In this document: positions 27,501 to 40,800 of the stretch, piece after piece
Layout: the number at the start of each line of letters is the position of its first letter
Numbering within the stretch: position 1 is the first letter of the stretch
DNA from: Azolla caroliniana
Taxonomy: Eukaryota > Polypodiophyta
Direction of reading: 5' to 3'
Length of the DNA: 64,000 nt
Assembly: GCA_043228905.1 (NCBI GenBank)
Contig: JBHGNT010000149.1
Span: forward strand, 1 to 64,000
The notes under the pieces: generated by a model
What the model was told of the DNA's origin: nothing
Database searches by the model: none
Seen by the model: the letters and a program-made list of their open reading frames with translations, nothing else
Program-made: the position numbers and the translations under genes

Positions 27501-30500
27501 TTGAAACTCAGGTCGAGAGATATGAAGAAATTAGCAATCTTGAGGAGGGAGTTGAGAGGAGCCCTTGAGTACATTAAAATGTTCATACCTGGCTCGTGTG
27601 ATATCGGATTTTTGTGTTCAAACATGCGAATCGAAGCTAACAATGCTAGCTATGACATGCTATTAAAAAATCAAGATTTTGAAACTCAGGTCGAGAGATA
27701 TGAAGAAATTAGCAATCTTGAGGAGGGAGTTGAGAGGAGCCCTTGGGTAAATTAAAATGTTCATACCTGGCTCGTGTGATATCGGATTTTTGTGTTCAAA
27801 CATGCGAATCGAAGCTAACAATGCTAGCTATGACATGGTATTAAAAAATCAAGATTTTGAAACTCAAGTCGAGAGATATGAAGAAATTAGCAATCTTGAG
27901 GAGGGAGTTGAGAGGAGCCCTTGAGTAAATTAAAATGTTCATACCTGGTTCGTGTGATATCGGATTTTTGTGTTCAACCATGCGAATCAAAGCTAACAAC
28001 GCTACCTATGATATGGAACTAAAAAATCATGATTTTGAAACTCAGGTCAAGAGATATGAAGAAATTAGCAATGTTGAGGAGGGAGTTGAGAGGAGCCCTT
28101 GAGTACATTAAAATGTTCATACCTGGCGCGTGTGATATCTGATTTTTGTGTTCAAACATGCGAATCGAAGCTAACAACGCTAGCTATTATATGGAACTAA
28201 AAAGTCAAGATTTTGAAACTCAGGTCGAGAGATATGAAGAAATTAGCAATCTTGAGGAGGGAGTTGAGAGGAGCCCTTGAGTACATTAAAATGTTCATAC
28301 CTGGCGCGTGTGATATCGGATTTTTGTGTTCAAACATGCGAATCGAAGCTAACAACGCTAGCTATTATATGGAACTAAAAAATCAAGATTTTGAAACTCA
28401 GGTCCAGAAATATGAAGAAATTAGCAATCTTGAGGAGGGAGTTGAGAGGAGCCCTTGAGTACATTAAAATGTTCATACCTGGCTCGTGTGATATCGGATT
28501 TTTGTGTTCAAACATGCGAATCGAAGCTAACAATGCTAGCTATGACATGGTATTAAAAAATCAAGATTTTGAAACTCAAGTCGAGAGACATGACGAAATT
28601 ACCTAATTTGAGGAGGGAGTTGAGACGACCTAGTAGGTAAATTAAAATGTTCATACCTGGCTCGTGTGATATCGGATTTTTGTGTTCAAACATGCGAATC
28701 AAAGCTAACAACGCTAGCTATGATATGGAACTAAAAAATCAAGATTTTGAAACTCAGGTCGAGAGATATGAAGAAATTAGCAATCTTGAGGAGGGAGTTG
28801 AGAGGAGCCCTTGAGTACATTAAAATGTTCATACCTGGCGCGTGTGATATCGTATTTTTGTGTTCAAACATGCGAATCGAAGCTAACAACGCTAGCTATT
28901 ATATGGAACTAAAAAATCAAGATTTTGAAACTCAGGTCCAGAAATATGAAGAAATTAGCAATCTTGAGGAGGGAGTTGAGAGGAGCCCTTGAGTACATTA
29001 AAATGTTCATACCTGGCTCGTGTGATATCGGATTTTTGTGTTCAAACATGCGAATCGAAGCTAACAATGCTAGCTATGACATGGTATTAAAAAATCAAGA
29101 TTTTGAAACTCAAGTCGAGAGACATGACGAAATTACCTAATTTGAGGAGGGAGTTGAGACGACCTAGTAGGTAAATTAAAATGTTCATACCTGGCTCGTG
29201 TGATATCGGATTTTTGTGTTCAAACATGCGAATCAAAGCTAACAACGCTAGCTATGATATGGAACTAAAAAATCAAGATTTTGAAACTCAGGTCGAGAGA
29301 CATGAAGAAATTAGCAATCTTGAGGAGGGAGTTGAGAGGAGCCCTTGAGTACATTAAAATGTTCATACCTGGCTCGTGTGATATCGGATTTTTGTGTTCA
29401 AACATGCGAATCGAAGCTAACATTGCTAGCTATGACATGGTATTAAAAAATCAAGATTTTGAAACTCAAGTCGAGAGATATGAAGAAATTAGCAATCTTG
29501 AGGAGGGAGTTGAGAGGAGCCCTTGCGTAAATTAAAATGTTCATACCTGGCTCGTGTGATATCGGATTTTTGTGTTCAAACATGCGAATCGAAGCTAACA
29601 ATGCTAGCTATGACATGGTATTAAAAAATCAAGATTTTGAAACTCAGGTCGAGAGATATGAAGAAATTAGCAATCTTGAGGAGGGAGTTGAGAGGAGCCC
29701 TTGAGTAAATTAAAATGTTCATACCTGGCTCGTGTGATATCGGATTTTTGTGTTCAAACATGCGAATCGAAGCTAACAACGCTAGCTATGATATGGTATT
29801 AAAAAATCATGATTTTGAAACTCAGGTCGAGAGACATGACGAAATTACCAAATTGGAGGAGGGAGTTGAGAGGAGCCCTTGAGTATATTAAAATGTTCAT
29901 ACCTGGCGCGTGTGATATCGGATTTTTGTGTTCCAACATGCGAATCGAAGCTAACAACGCTAGCTATGACATGGTATTAAAAAATCAAGATTTTGAAACT
30001 CAGGTCGAGAGACATGAAGAAATTAGCAATCTTGAGGAGGGAGTTGAGAGGAGCCCTTGAGTAAATTAAAATGTTCATACCTGGCTCGTGTGATATCGGT
30101 TTTTTGTGTTCAAACATGCGAATCGAAGCTAAAAACGCTAGCTATGATATGGTATTCAAAAATCATGATTTCGAAATTGAGGTCGAGAGACATGAAGAAA
30201 TTAGCAATCTTGAGGAGGGAGTTGAGAGGAGCCCTTGAGTACATTAAAATGTTCATACCTGGCTCGTGTGATATCGGATTTTTGTGTTCAAACATGCGAA
30301 TCGAAGCTAACAACGCTAGCTATTATATGGAACTAAAAAATCAAGATTTTGAAACTCAGGTCCAGAAATATGAAGAAATTAGCAATCTTGAGGAGGGAGT
30401 TGAGAGGAGCCCTTGAGTACATTAAAATGTTCATACCTGGCGCGTGTGATATCTGATTTTTGTGTTCAAACATGCGAATCGAAGCTAACAACGCTAGCTA

Positions 30501-33500
30501 TTATATGGAACTAAAAAGTCAAGATTTTGAAACTCAGGTCGAGAGATATGAAGAAATTAGCAATCTTGAGGAGGGAGTTGAGAGGAGCCCTTGAGTACAT
30601 TAAAATGTTCATACCTGGCGCGTGTGATATCGGATTTTTGTGTTCAGACATGCGAATCGAAGCTAACAACGCTAGCTATTCTATGGAACTAAAAAATCAA
30701 GATTTTGAAATTGAGGTCGAGAGACATGAAGAAATTAGCAATCTTGAGGAGGGAGTTGAGAGGAGCCCTTGAGTATATTAAAATGTTTGTACCTGGCTCG
30801 TGTGATATCGGATTTTTGTGTTCAAACATGCGAATCGAAGCTAACAACGCTAGCTATGACATGGTATTAAAAAATCAAGATTTTGACACTCAGGTTGAGA
30901 GACATGACGAAATTAGCAATCTTGAGGAGGGAGTTGAGAGGAGCCCTTGAGTAAATTAAAATGTTCATACCTGGCGCGTGTGATATCGGATGTTTGTGTT
31001 CAAACATGCGAATCGAAGCTAACAACGCTAGCTATGACATGGTATTAAAAAATCAAGATTTTGAAACTCAAGTCGAGAGACATAACGAAATTACCTAATT
31101 TGAGGAGTGAGTTGAGAAGACCTAGTAGGTAAATTAAAATGTTCAGACCTGGCTCGTGTGATATCGGATTTTTGTGTTCAAACATGCGAATCGAAGCTAA
31201 CAACGCTAGTTATTCTATGGAACTAAAAAATCAAGATTTTGAAACTCAGGTCGAGAGACATGAAGAAATTACCTAATTTGAGGAGTGAGTTGAGAAGACC
31301 TAGTAGGTAAATTAAAATGTTCATACCTGGCTCGTGTGATATCGGATTTTTGTGTTCAAACATGCGAATCGAAGCTAACAACGCTAGTTATTCTATGGAA
31401 CTAAAAAATCAAGATTTTGAAACTCAGGTCGAGAGACATGAAGAAATTAGCAATCTTGAGGAGGGAGTTGAGACGACCTAGTAGGTAAATTAAAATGTTC
31501 ATACCTGGCTCGTGTGATATCGGATTTTTGTGTTCAAACATGCGAATCAAAGCTAACAACGCTAGCTATGATATGGAACTAAAAAATCAAGATTTTGAAA
31601 CTCAGGTCGAGAGATATGAAGAAATTAGCAATCTTGAGGAGGGAGTTGAGAGGAGCCCTTGAGTACATTAAAATGTTCATACCTGGCTCGTGTGATATCG
31701 GATTTTTGTGTTCAAACATGCGAATCGAAGCTAACAACGCTAGCTATTATATGGAACTAAAAAATCAAGATTTTGAAACTCAGGTCCAGAAATATGAAGA
31801 AATTAGCAATCTTGAGGAGGGAGTTGAGAGGAGCCCTTGAGTACATTAAAATGTTCATACCTGGCTCGTGTGATATCGGATTTTTGTGTTCAAACATGCG
31901 AATCGAAGCTAACAACAGTAGCTATTATATGGAACTAAAAAATCAAGATTTTGAAATTGAGGTCGAGAGACATGAAGAAATTAGCAATCTTGAGGAGGGG
32001 GTTGAGAGGAGCCCTTGAGTATATTAAAATGTTTATACCTGGCTCGTGTGATATCGGATTTCTGTGTTCAAACATGCGAATCGAAGCTAACAACGCTAGC
32101 TATGACATGGTATTAAAAAATCAAGATTTTGACACTCAGGTCGAGAGACATGACGAAATTAGCAATCTTGAGGAGGGAGTTGAGAGGAGCCCTTGAGTAA
32201 ATTAAAATGTTCATACCTGGCGCGTGTGATATCGGATGTTTGTGTTCAAACATGCGAATCGAAGCTAACAACGCTAGCTATTCTATGGAACTAAAAAATT
32301 AAGATTTTGAAACTCAGGTCGAGAGATATGAAGAAATTAGCAATCTTGAGGAGGGAGTTGAGAGGAGCCCTTGAGTACATTAAAATGTTCATACCTGGCG
32401 CGTGTGATATCGGATTTTTGTGTTCAGACATGCGAATCGAAGCTAACAACGCTAGCTATTCTATGGAACTAAAAAATCAAGATTTTGAAATTGAGGTCGA
32501 GAGACATGAAGAAATTAGCAATCTTGAGGAGGGAGTTGAGAGGAGCCCTTGAGTATATTAAAATGTTTATACCTGGCTCGTGTGATATCGGATTTTTGTG
32601 TTCAAACATGCGAATCGAAGCTAACAACGCTAGCTATGACATGGTATTAAAAAATCAAGATTTTGACACTCAGGTCGAGAGACATGACGAAATTAGCAAT
32701 CTTGAGGAGGGAGTTGAGAGGAGCCCTTGAGTAAATTAAAATGTTCATACCTGGCGCGTGTGATATCGGATGTTTGTGTTCAAACATGCGAATCGAAGCT
32801 AACAACGCTAGCTATGACATGGTATTAAAAAATCAAGATTTTGAAACTCAAGTCGAGAGACATAACGAAATTACCTAATTTGAGGAGTGAGTTGAGAAGA
32901 CCTAGTAGGTAAATTAAAATGTTCATACCTGGCTCGTGTGATATCGGATTTTTGTGTTCAAACATGCGAATCGAAGCTAACAACGCTAGTTATTCTATGG
33001 AACTAAAAAATCAAGATTTTGAAACTCAGGTCGAGAGACATGAAGAAATTAGCAATCTTGAGGAGGGAGTTGAGACAACCTAGTAGGTAAATTAAAATGT
33101 TCATACCTGGCTCGTGTGATATCGGATTTTTGTGTTCAAACATGCGAATCAAAGCTAACAACGCTAGCTATGATATGGAACTAAAAAATCAAGATTTTGA
33201 AACTCAGGTCGAGAGATATGAAGAAATTAGCAATCTTGAGGAGGGAGTTGAGAGGAGCCCTTGAGTACATTAAAATGTTCATACCTGGCTCGTGTGATAT
33301 CGGATTTTTGTGTTCAAACATGCGAATCGAAGCTAACAACGCTAGCTATTATATGGAACTAAAAAATCAAGATTTTGAAACTCAGGTCCAGAAATATGAA
33401 GAAATTAGCAATCTTGAGGAGGGAGTTGAGAGGAGCCCTTGAGTACATTAAAATGTTCATACCTGGCTCGTGTGATATCGGATTTTTGTGTTCAAACATG

Positions 33501-34863
33501 TGAATCGAAGCTAACAACGCTAGCTATTCTATGGAACTAAAAAATTAAGATTTTGAAACTCAGGTCGAGAGATATGAAGAAATTAGCAATCTTGAGGAGG
33601 GAGTTGAGAGGAGCCCTTGAGTACATTAAAATGTTCATACCTGGCGCGTGTGATATCGGATTTTTGTGTTCAAACATGCGAATCGAAGCTAACAACAGTA
33701 GCTATTATATGGAACTAAAAAATCAAGATTTTGAAACTCAGGTCCAGAAATATGAAGAAATTAGCAATCTTGAGGAGGGAGTTGAGAGGAGCCCTTGAGT
33801 ACATTAAAATGTTCATACCTGGCGCGTGTGATATCTGATTTTTGTGTTCAAACATGCGAATCGAAGCTAACAACGCTAGCTATTATATGGAACTAAAAAG
33901 TCAAGATTTTGAAACTCAGGTCGAGAGATATGAAGAAATTAGCAATCTTGAGGAGGGAGTTGAGAGGAGCCCTTGAGTACATTAAAATGTTCATACCTGG
34001 CTCGTGTGATATCGGATTTTTGTGTTCAAACATGCGAATCAAAGCTAACAACGCTAGCTATGATATGGAACTAAAAAATCAAGATTTTGAAACTCAGGTC
34101 GAGAGATATGAAGAAATTAGCAATCTTGAGGAGGGAGTTGAGAGGAGCCCTTGAGTACATTAAAATGTTCATACCTGGCTCGTGTGATATCGGATTTTTG
34201 TGTTCAAACATGCGAATCGAAGCTAACAATGCTAGCTATGACATGGTATTAAAAAATCAAGATTTTGAAACTCAAGTCGAGAGATATGAAGAAATTAGCA
34301 ATCTTGAGGAGGGAGTTGAGAGGAGCCCTTGAGTAAATTAAAATGTTCATACCTGGCTCGTGTGATATCGGATTTTTGTGTTCAAACATGCGAATCGAAG
34401 CTAACAATGCTAGCTATGACATGGTATTAAAAAATCAAGATTTTGAAACTCAGGTCGAGAGATATGAAGAAATTAGCAATCTTGAGGAGGGAGTTGAGAG
34501 GAGCCCTTGGGTAAATTAAAATGTTCATACCTGGCTCGTGTGATATCGGATTTTTGTGTTCAAACATGCGAATCGAAGCTAACAACGCTAGCTATGATAT
34601 GGTATTAAAAAATCATGATTTTGAAACTCAGGTCGAGAGACATGACGAAATTAGCAATCTTGAGGAGGGAGTTGAGAGGAGCCCTTGAGTATATTAAAAT
34701 GTTCATACCTGGCGCGTGTGATATCGGATTTTTGTGTTCCAACATGCGAATCGAAGCTAACAACGCTAGCTATGACATGGTATTAAAAAATCAAGATTTT
34801 GAAACTCAGGTCGAGAGACATGAAGAAATTAGCAATCTTGAGGAGGGAGTTGAGAGGAGCCCT
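24509..34863 (+). repeat. Segmental duplication of about 10.35 kb, family F copy 1, ending at the internal telomere repeat
   Basis: Matches about 44565-54919 at an offset of 20056 bp, unit by unit. Only scattered single-base differences were noticed, for example at 28348/48404 (C/G), 29303/49359 and in the unit near 33293-33352. This copy stops at the interstitial telomere block. The high similarity implies a young duplication, or a duplicated stretch in the assembly. Confidence 0.87.
24716..24898 (+). repeat. 183-bp variant monomer (copy 3)
   Basis: Same internal copy and CAGACC change. The next unit has CAAGAATTTG instead of CAAGATTTTG, a mark shared with the copies at 41914, 43343 and 44772. 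Confidence 0.93.
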
Positions 34864-34987
34864 AAACCCTAAACCCTAAACCTAAACCCTAAACCCTAAA
34901 CCCTAAACCCTAAACCCTAAACCCTAAACCCTAAACCCTAAACCCTAAACCCTAAACCCTAAACCCTAAACCCTAAACCCTAAACCC
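34864..34987 (-). repeat. Interstitial telomere repeat (CCCTAAA)n, inverted relative to the terminal telomere
   Basis: About 18 near-perfect CCCTAAA units with one 6-bp unit (CCTAAA at 34881-34886). The CCCT at 34860-34863 is shared by satellite (GAGCCCT) and telomere repeat, so the left junction shows 4-bp microhomology. On the right the array resumes at ATGGTATT, and only the C at 34987 fits both sequences. Relative to a normal monomer about 91 bp of satellite (from TGAGTAAATT to the base before ATGGTATT) are missing and 124 bp of telomere repeat sit in their place. The satellite on both sides keeps the same orientation. The G-rich strand is the minus strand, opposite to the block at 61469-64000. 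It could be a double-strand-break repair insert, a relic of a former chromosome end, or an assembly join. Confidence 0.95.
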
Positions 34988-35789
34988 ATGGTATTAAAAA
35001 ATCAAGATTTTGAAACTCAAGTCGAGAGATATGAAGAAATTAGCAATCTTGAGGAGGGAGTTGAGAGGAGCCCTTGAGTACATTAAAATGTTCATACCTG
35101 GCGCGTGTGATATCGGTTTTTTGTGTTCAAACATGCGAATCGAAGCTAACAACGCTAGCTATTATATGGAACTAAAAAATCAAGATTTTGAAACTCAGGT
35201 CCAGAAATATGAAGAAATTAGCAATCTTGAGGAGGGAGTTGAGAGGAGCCCTTGAGTACATTAAAATGTTCATACCTGGCTCGTGTGATATCGGATTTTT
35301 GTGTTCAAACATGCGAATCGAAGCTAACAATGCTAGCTATGACATGGTATTAAAAAATCAAGATTTTGAAACTCAAGTCGAGAGATATGAAGAAATTAGC
35401 AATCTTGAGGAGGGAGTTGAGAGGAGCCCTTGAGTAAATTAAAATGTTCATACCTGGCTCGTGTGATATCGGATTTTTGTGTTCAACCATGCGAATCAAA
35501 GCTAACAACGCTACCTATGATATGGAACTAAAAAATCATGATTTTGAAACTCAGGTCAAGAGATATGAAGAAATTAGCAATGTTGAGGAGGGAGTTGAGA
35601 GGAGCCCTTGAGTACATTAAAATGTTCATACCTGGCGCGTGTGATATCGGATTTTTGTGTTCAGACATGCGAATCGAAGCTAACAACGCTAGCTATTCTA
35701 TGGAACTAAAAAATCATGATTTTGAAACTCAGGTCAAGAGATATGAAGAAATTAGCAATGTTGAGGAGGGAGTTGAGAGGAGCCCTTGA

Positions 35790-35856
35790 GTACATTAAAA
35801 TGTTCATACCTGACGAAATTACCTAATTTGAGGAGGGAGTTGAGACGACCTAGTAG
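35790..35856 (+). repeat. 67-bp truncated monomer (copy 7)
   Basis: Same deletion junction and the only copy in the distal block. It is 17198 bp from copy 6 and 20541 bp from copy 4, so it ties the sequence after the internal telomere block to the 14-18 kb region. Confidence 0.93.
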
Positions 35857-37636
35857 GTAAATTAAAATGTTCATACCTGGCTCGTGTGATATCGGATTTT
35901 TGTGTTCAAACATGCGAATCGAAGCTAACAATGCTAGCTATGACATGGTATTAAAAAATCAAGATTTTGAAACTCAAGTCGAGAGATATGAAGAAATTAG
36001 CAATCTTGAGGAGGGAGTTGAGAGGAGCCCTTGAGTAAATTAAAATGTTCATACCTGGCTCGTGTGATATCGGATTTTTGTGTTCAACCATGCGAATCAA
36101 AGCTAACAACGCTACCTATGATATGGAACTAAAAAATCATGATTTTGAAACTCAGGTCAAGAGATATGAAGAAATTAGCAATGTTGAGGAGGGAGTTGAG
36201 AGGAGCCCTTGAGTACATTAAAATGTTCATACCTGGCGCGTGTGATATCTGATTTTTGTGTTCAAACATGCGAATCGAAGCTAACAACGCTAGCTATTAT
36301 ATGGAACTAAAAAGTCAAGATTTTGAAACTCAGGTCGAGAGATATGAAGAAATTAGCAATCTTGAGGAGGGAGTTGAGAGGAGCCCTTGAGTACATTAAA
36401 ATGTTCATACCTGGCGCGTGTGATATCGGATTTTTGTGTTCAGACATGCGAATCGAAGCTAACAACGCTAGCTATTCTATGGAACTAAAAAATCAAGATT
36501 TTGAAATTGAGGTCGAGAGACATGAAGAAATTAGCAATCTTGAGGAGGGAGTTGAGAGGAGCCCTTGAGTATATTAAAATGTTTATACCTGGCTCGTGTG
36601 ATATCGGATTTTTGTGTTCAAACATGCGAATCGAAGCTAACAACGCTAGCTATGACATGGTATTAAAAAATCAAGATTTTGACACTCAGGTCGAGAGACA
36701 TGACGAAATTAGCAATCTTGAGGAGGGAGTTGAGAGGAGCCCTTGAGTAAATTAAAATGTTCATACCTGGCGCGTGTGATATCGGATGTTTGTGTTCAAA
36801 CATGCGAATCGAAGCTAACAACGTTAGCTATGACATGGTATTAAAAAATCAAGATTTTGAAACTCAAGTCGAGAGACATAACGAAATTACCTAATTTGAG
36901 GAGTGAGTTGAGAAGACCTAGTATGTAAATTAAAATGTTCATACCTGGCTCGTGTGATATCGGATTTTTGTGTTCAAACATGCGAATCGAAGCTAACAAC
37001 GCTAGCTATTCTATGGAACTAAAAAATCAAGATTTTGAAACTCAGGTCGAGAGATATGAAGAAATTAGCAATCTTGAGGAGGGAGTTGAGAGGAGCCCTT
37101 GAGTACATTAAAATGTTCATACCTGGCGCGTGTGATATCTGATTTTTGTGTTCAAACATGCGAATCGAAGCTAACAACGCTAGCTATTATATGGAACTAA
37201 AAAGTCAAGATTTTGAAACTCAGGTCGAGAGATATGAAGAAATTAGCAATCTTGAGGAGGGAGTTGAGAGGAGCCCTTGAGTACATTAAAATGTTCATAC
37301 CTGGCGCGTGTGATATCGGATTTTTGTGTTCAAACATGCGAATCGAAGCTAACAACACTAGCTATTCTATGGAACTAAAAAATCAAGATTTTGAAACTCA
37401 GGTCGAGAGATATGAAGAAATTAGCAATCTTGAGGAGGGAGTTGAGAGGAGCCCTTGAGTACATTAAAATGTTCATACCTGGCTCGTGTGATATCGGATT
37501 TTTGTGTTCAAACATGCGAATCGAAGCTAACAATGCTAGCTATGACATGGTATTAAAAAATCATGATTTTGAAACTCAGGTCGAGAGATATGAAGAAATT
37601 AGCAATCTTGAGGAGGGAGTTGAGAGGAGCCCTTGA

Positions 37637-37819
37637 GTACATTAAAATGTTCAGACCTGGCGCGTGTGATATCGGATTTTTGTGTTCAAACATGCGAATC
37701 GAAGCTAACAACGCTAGCTATTATATGGAACAACGCTAGCTATTCATGATTTTGAAACTCAGGTCGAGAGACATGACGAATTTACCAAATTGGAGGAGGG
37801 AGTTGAGAGGAGCCCTTGA
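37637..37819 (+). repeat. 183-bp variant monomer (copy 4)
   Basis: Same internal copy and CAGACC change. It shares GACGAATTTACC with copy 1, exactly 20541 bp upstream, rather than with copy 2. This identifies 14-17.6 kb as the closest relative of this stretch. Confidence 0.93.
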
Positions 37820-40800
37820 GTATATTAAAATGTTCATACCTGGCGCGTGTGATATCGGATTTTTGTGTTCCAACATGCGAATCGAAGCTAACAACGCTAG
37901 CTATGACATGCTATTAAAAAATCAAGATTTTGAAACTCAAGTCGAGAGACATGACGAAATTACCTAATTTGAGGAGGGAGTTGAGACGAGCCCTTGAGTA
38001 CATTAAAATGTTCATACCTGGCTCGTGTGATATCGGATTTTTGTGTTCAAACATGCGAATGGAAGCTAACAACGCTAGCTATGACATGGTATTAAAAAAT
38101 CAAGATTTTGAAACTCAAGTCGAGAGATATGAAGAAATTAGCAATCTTGAGGAGGGAGTTGAGAGGAGCCCTTGAGTAAATTAAAATGTTCATACCTGGC
38201 TCGTGTGATATCGGATTTTTGTGTTCAACCATGCGAATCAAAGCTAACAACGCTACCTATGATATGGAACTAAAAAATCAAGATTTTGAAACTCAGGTCA
38301 AGAGATATGAAGAAATTAGCAATGTTGAGGAGGGAGTTGAGAGGAGCCCTTGAGTACATTAAAATGTTCATACCTGGCTCGTGTGATATCGGATTTTTGT
38401 GTTCAAACATGCGAATCGAAGCTAACAATGCTAGCTATGACATGGTATTAAAAAATCAAGATTTTGAAACTCAAGTCGAGAGACATGACGAAATTACCTA
38501 ATTTGAGGAGGGAGTTGAGACGACCTAGTAGGTAAATTAAAATGTTCATACCTGGCTCGTGTGATATCGGATTTTTGTGTTCAAACATGCGAATCAAAGC
38601 TAACAACGCTAGCTATGATATGGAACTAAAAAATCAAGATTTTGAAACTCAGGTCGAGAGATATGAAGAAATTAGCAATCTTGAGGAGGGAGTTGAGAGG
38701 AGCCCTTGAGTACATTAAAATGTTCATACCTGGCGCGTGTGATATCGTATTTTTGTGTTCAAACATGCGAATCGAAGCTAACAACGCTAGCTATTATATG
38801 GAACTAAAAAATCAAGATTTTGAAACTCAGGTCCAGAAATATGAAGAAATTAGCAATCTTGAGGAGGGAGTTGAGAGGAGCCCTTGAGTACATTAAAATG
38901 TTCATACCTGGCTCGTGTGATATCGGATTTTTGTGTTCAAACATGCGAATCGAAGCTAACAATGCTAGCTATGACATGGTATTAAAAAATCAAGATTTTG
39001 AAACTCAAGTCGAGAGACATGACGAAATTACCTAATTTGAGGAGGGAGTTGAGACGACCTAGTAGGTAAATTAAAATGTTCATACCTGGCTCGTGTGATA
39101 TCGGATTTTTGTGTTCAAACATGCGAATCAAAGCTAACAACGCTAGCTATGATATGGAACTAAAAAATCAAGATTTTGAAACTCAGGTCGAGAGATATGA
39201 AGAAATTAGCAATCTTGAGGAGGGAGTTGAGAGGAGCCCTTGAGTACATTAAAATGTTCATACCTGGCTCGTGTGATATCGGATTTTTGTGTTCAAACAT
39301 GCGAATCGAAGCTAACATTGCTAGCTATGACATGGTATTAAAAAATCAAGATTTTGAAACTCAAGTCGAGAGATATGAAGAAATTAGCAATCTTGAGGAG
39401 GGAGTTGAGAGGAGCCCTTGCGTAAATTAAAATGTTCATACCTGGCTCGTGTGATATCGGATTTTTGTGTTCAAACATGCGAATCGAAGCTAACAATGCT
39501 AGCTATGACATGGTATTAAAAAATCAAGATTTTGAAACTCAGGTCGAGAGATATGAAGAAATTAGCAATCTTGAGGAGGGAGTTGAGAGGAGCCCTTGAG
39601 TAAATTAAAATGTTCATACCTGGCTCGTGTGATATCGGATTTTTGTGTTCAAACATGCGAATCGAAGCTAACAACGCTAGCTATGATATGGTATTAAAAA
39701 ATCATGATTTTGAAACTCAGGTCGAGAGACATGACGAAATTACCAAATTGGAGGAGGGAGTTGAGAGGAGCCCTTGAGTATATTAAAATGTTCATACCTG
39801 GCGCGTGTGATATCGGATTTTTGTGTTCCAACATGCGAATCGAAGCTAACAACGCTAGCTATGACATGGTATTAAAAAATCAAGATTTTGAAACTCAGGT
39901 CGAGAGACATGAAGAAATTAGCAATCTTGAGGAGGGAGTTGAGAGGAGCCCTTGAGTAAATTAAAATGTTCATACCTGGCTCGTGTGATATCGGTTTTTT
40001 GTGTTCAAACATGCGAATCGAAGCTAAAAACGCTAGCTATGATATGGTATTCAAAAATCATGATTTCGAAATTGAGGTCGAGAGACATGAAGAAATTAGC
40101 AATCTTGAGGAGGGAGTTGAGAGGAGCCCTTGAGTACATTAAAATGTTCATACCTGGCTCGTGTGATATCGGATTTTTGTGTTCAAACATGCGAATCGAA
40201 GCTAACAACGCTAGCTATTATATGGAACTAAAAAATCAAGATTTTGAAACTCAGGTCCAGAAATATGAAGAAATTAGCAATCTTGAGGAGGGAGTTGAGA
40301 GGAGCCCTTGAGTACATTAAAATGTTCATACCTGGCTCGTGTGATATCGGATTTTTGTGTTCAAACATGTGAATCGAAGCTAACAACGCTAGCTATTCAA
40401 TGGAACTAAAAAATCAAGATTTTGAAACTCAGGTCGAGAGATATGAAGAAATTAGCAATCTTGAGGAGGGAGTTGAGAGGAGCCCTTGAGTACATTAAAA
40501 TGTTCATACCTGGCGCGTGTGATATCTGATTTTTGTGTTCAAACATGCGAATCGAAGCTAACAACGCTAGCTATTATATGGAACTAAAAAGTCAAGATTT
40601 TGAAACTCAGGTCGAGAGATATGAAGAAATTAGCAATCTTGAGGAGGGAGTTGAGAGGAGCCCTTGAGTACATTAAAATGTTCATACCTGGCGCGTGTGA
40701 TATCGGATTTTTGTGTTCAGACATGCGAATCGAAGCTAACAACGCTAGCTATTCTATGGAACTAAAAAATCAAGATTTTGAAATTGAGGTCGAGAGACAT

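Larger units (their letters stand above)
1..34863 (+). repeat. 178-bp tandem satellite array, proximal block
   Basis: Head-to-tail satellite, all in one orientation, entering the window mid-monomer. Unit ends (the base before GTACATT or GTAAATT) fall at 273 and 34688. The 34415 bp between them equal exactly 191 full-length units, three of which are 183 bp, plus six 67-bp truncated units, so no other net length change exists. Monomers differ by point substitutions that form recurring subfamilies. Examples are GCTCGT against GCGCGT after CCTG, ATCGG against ATCTG, CAAACATG against CAGACATG, CCAACATG or CAACCATG, and AATCAAG against AATCATG. No gene, transposon or unique sequence is visible. A nucleosome-scale monomer next to a telomere fits a plant subtelomeric satellite. 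A centromeric role cannot be excluded if the chromosome is telocentric. The family name is not recognised. Confidence 0.97.

Noticed and set aside
34864-34987. Functional internal telomere or chromosome end inside the window
   Set aside because: Only about 124 bp, flanked on both sides by the same satellite. Too short and internal to act as an end in the present sequence, though it may be a relic.
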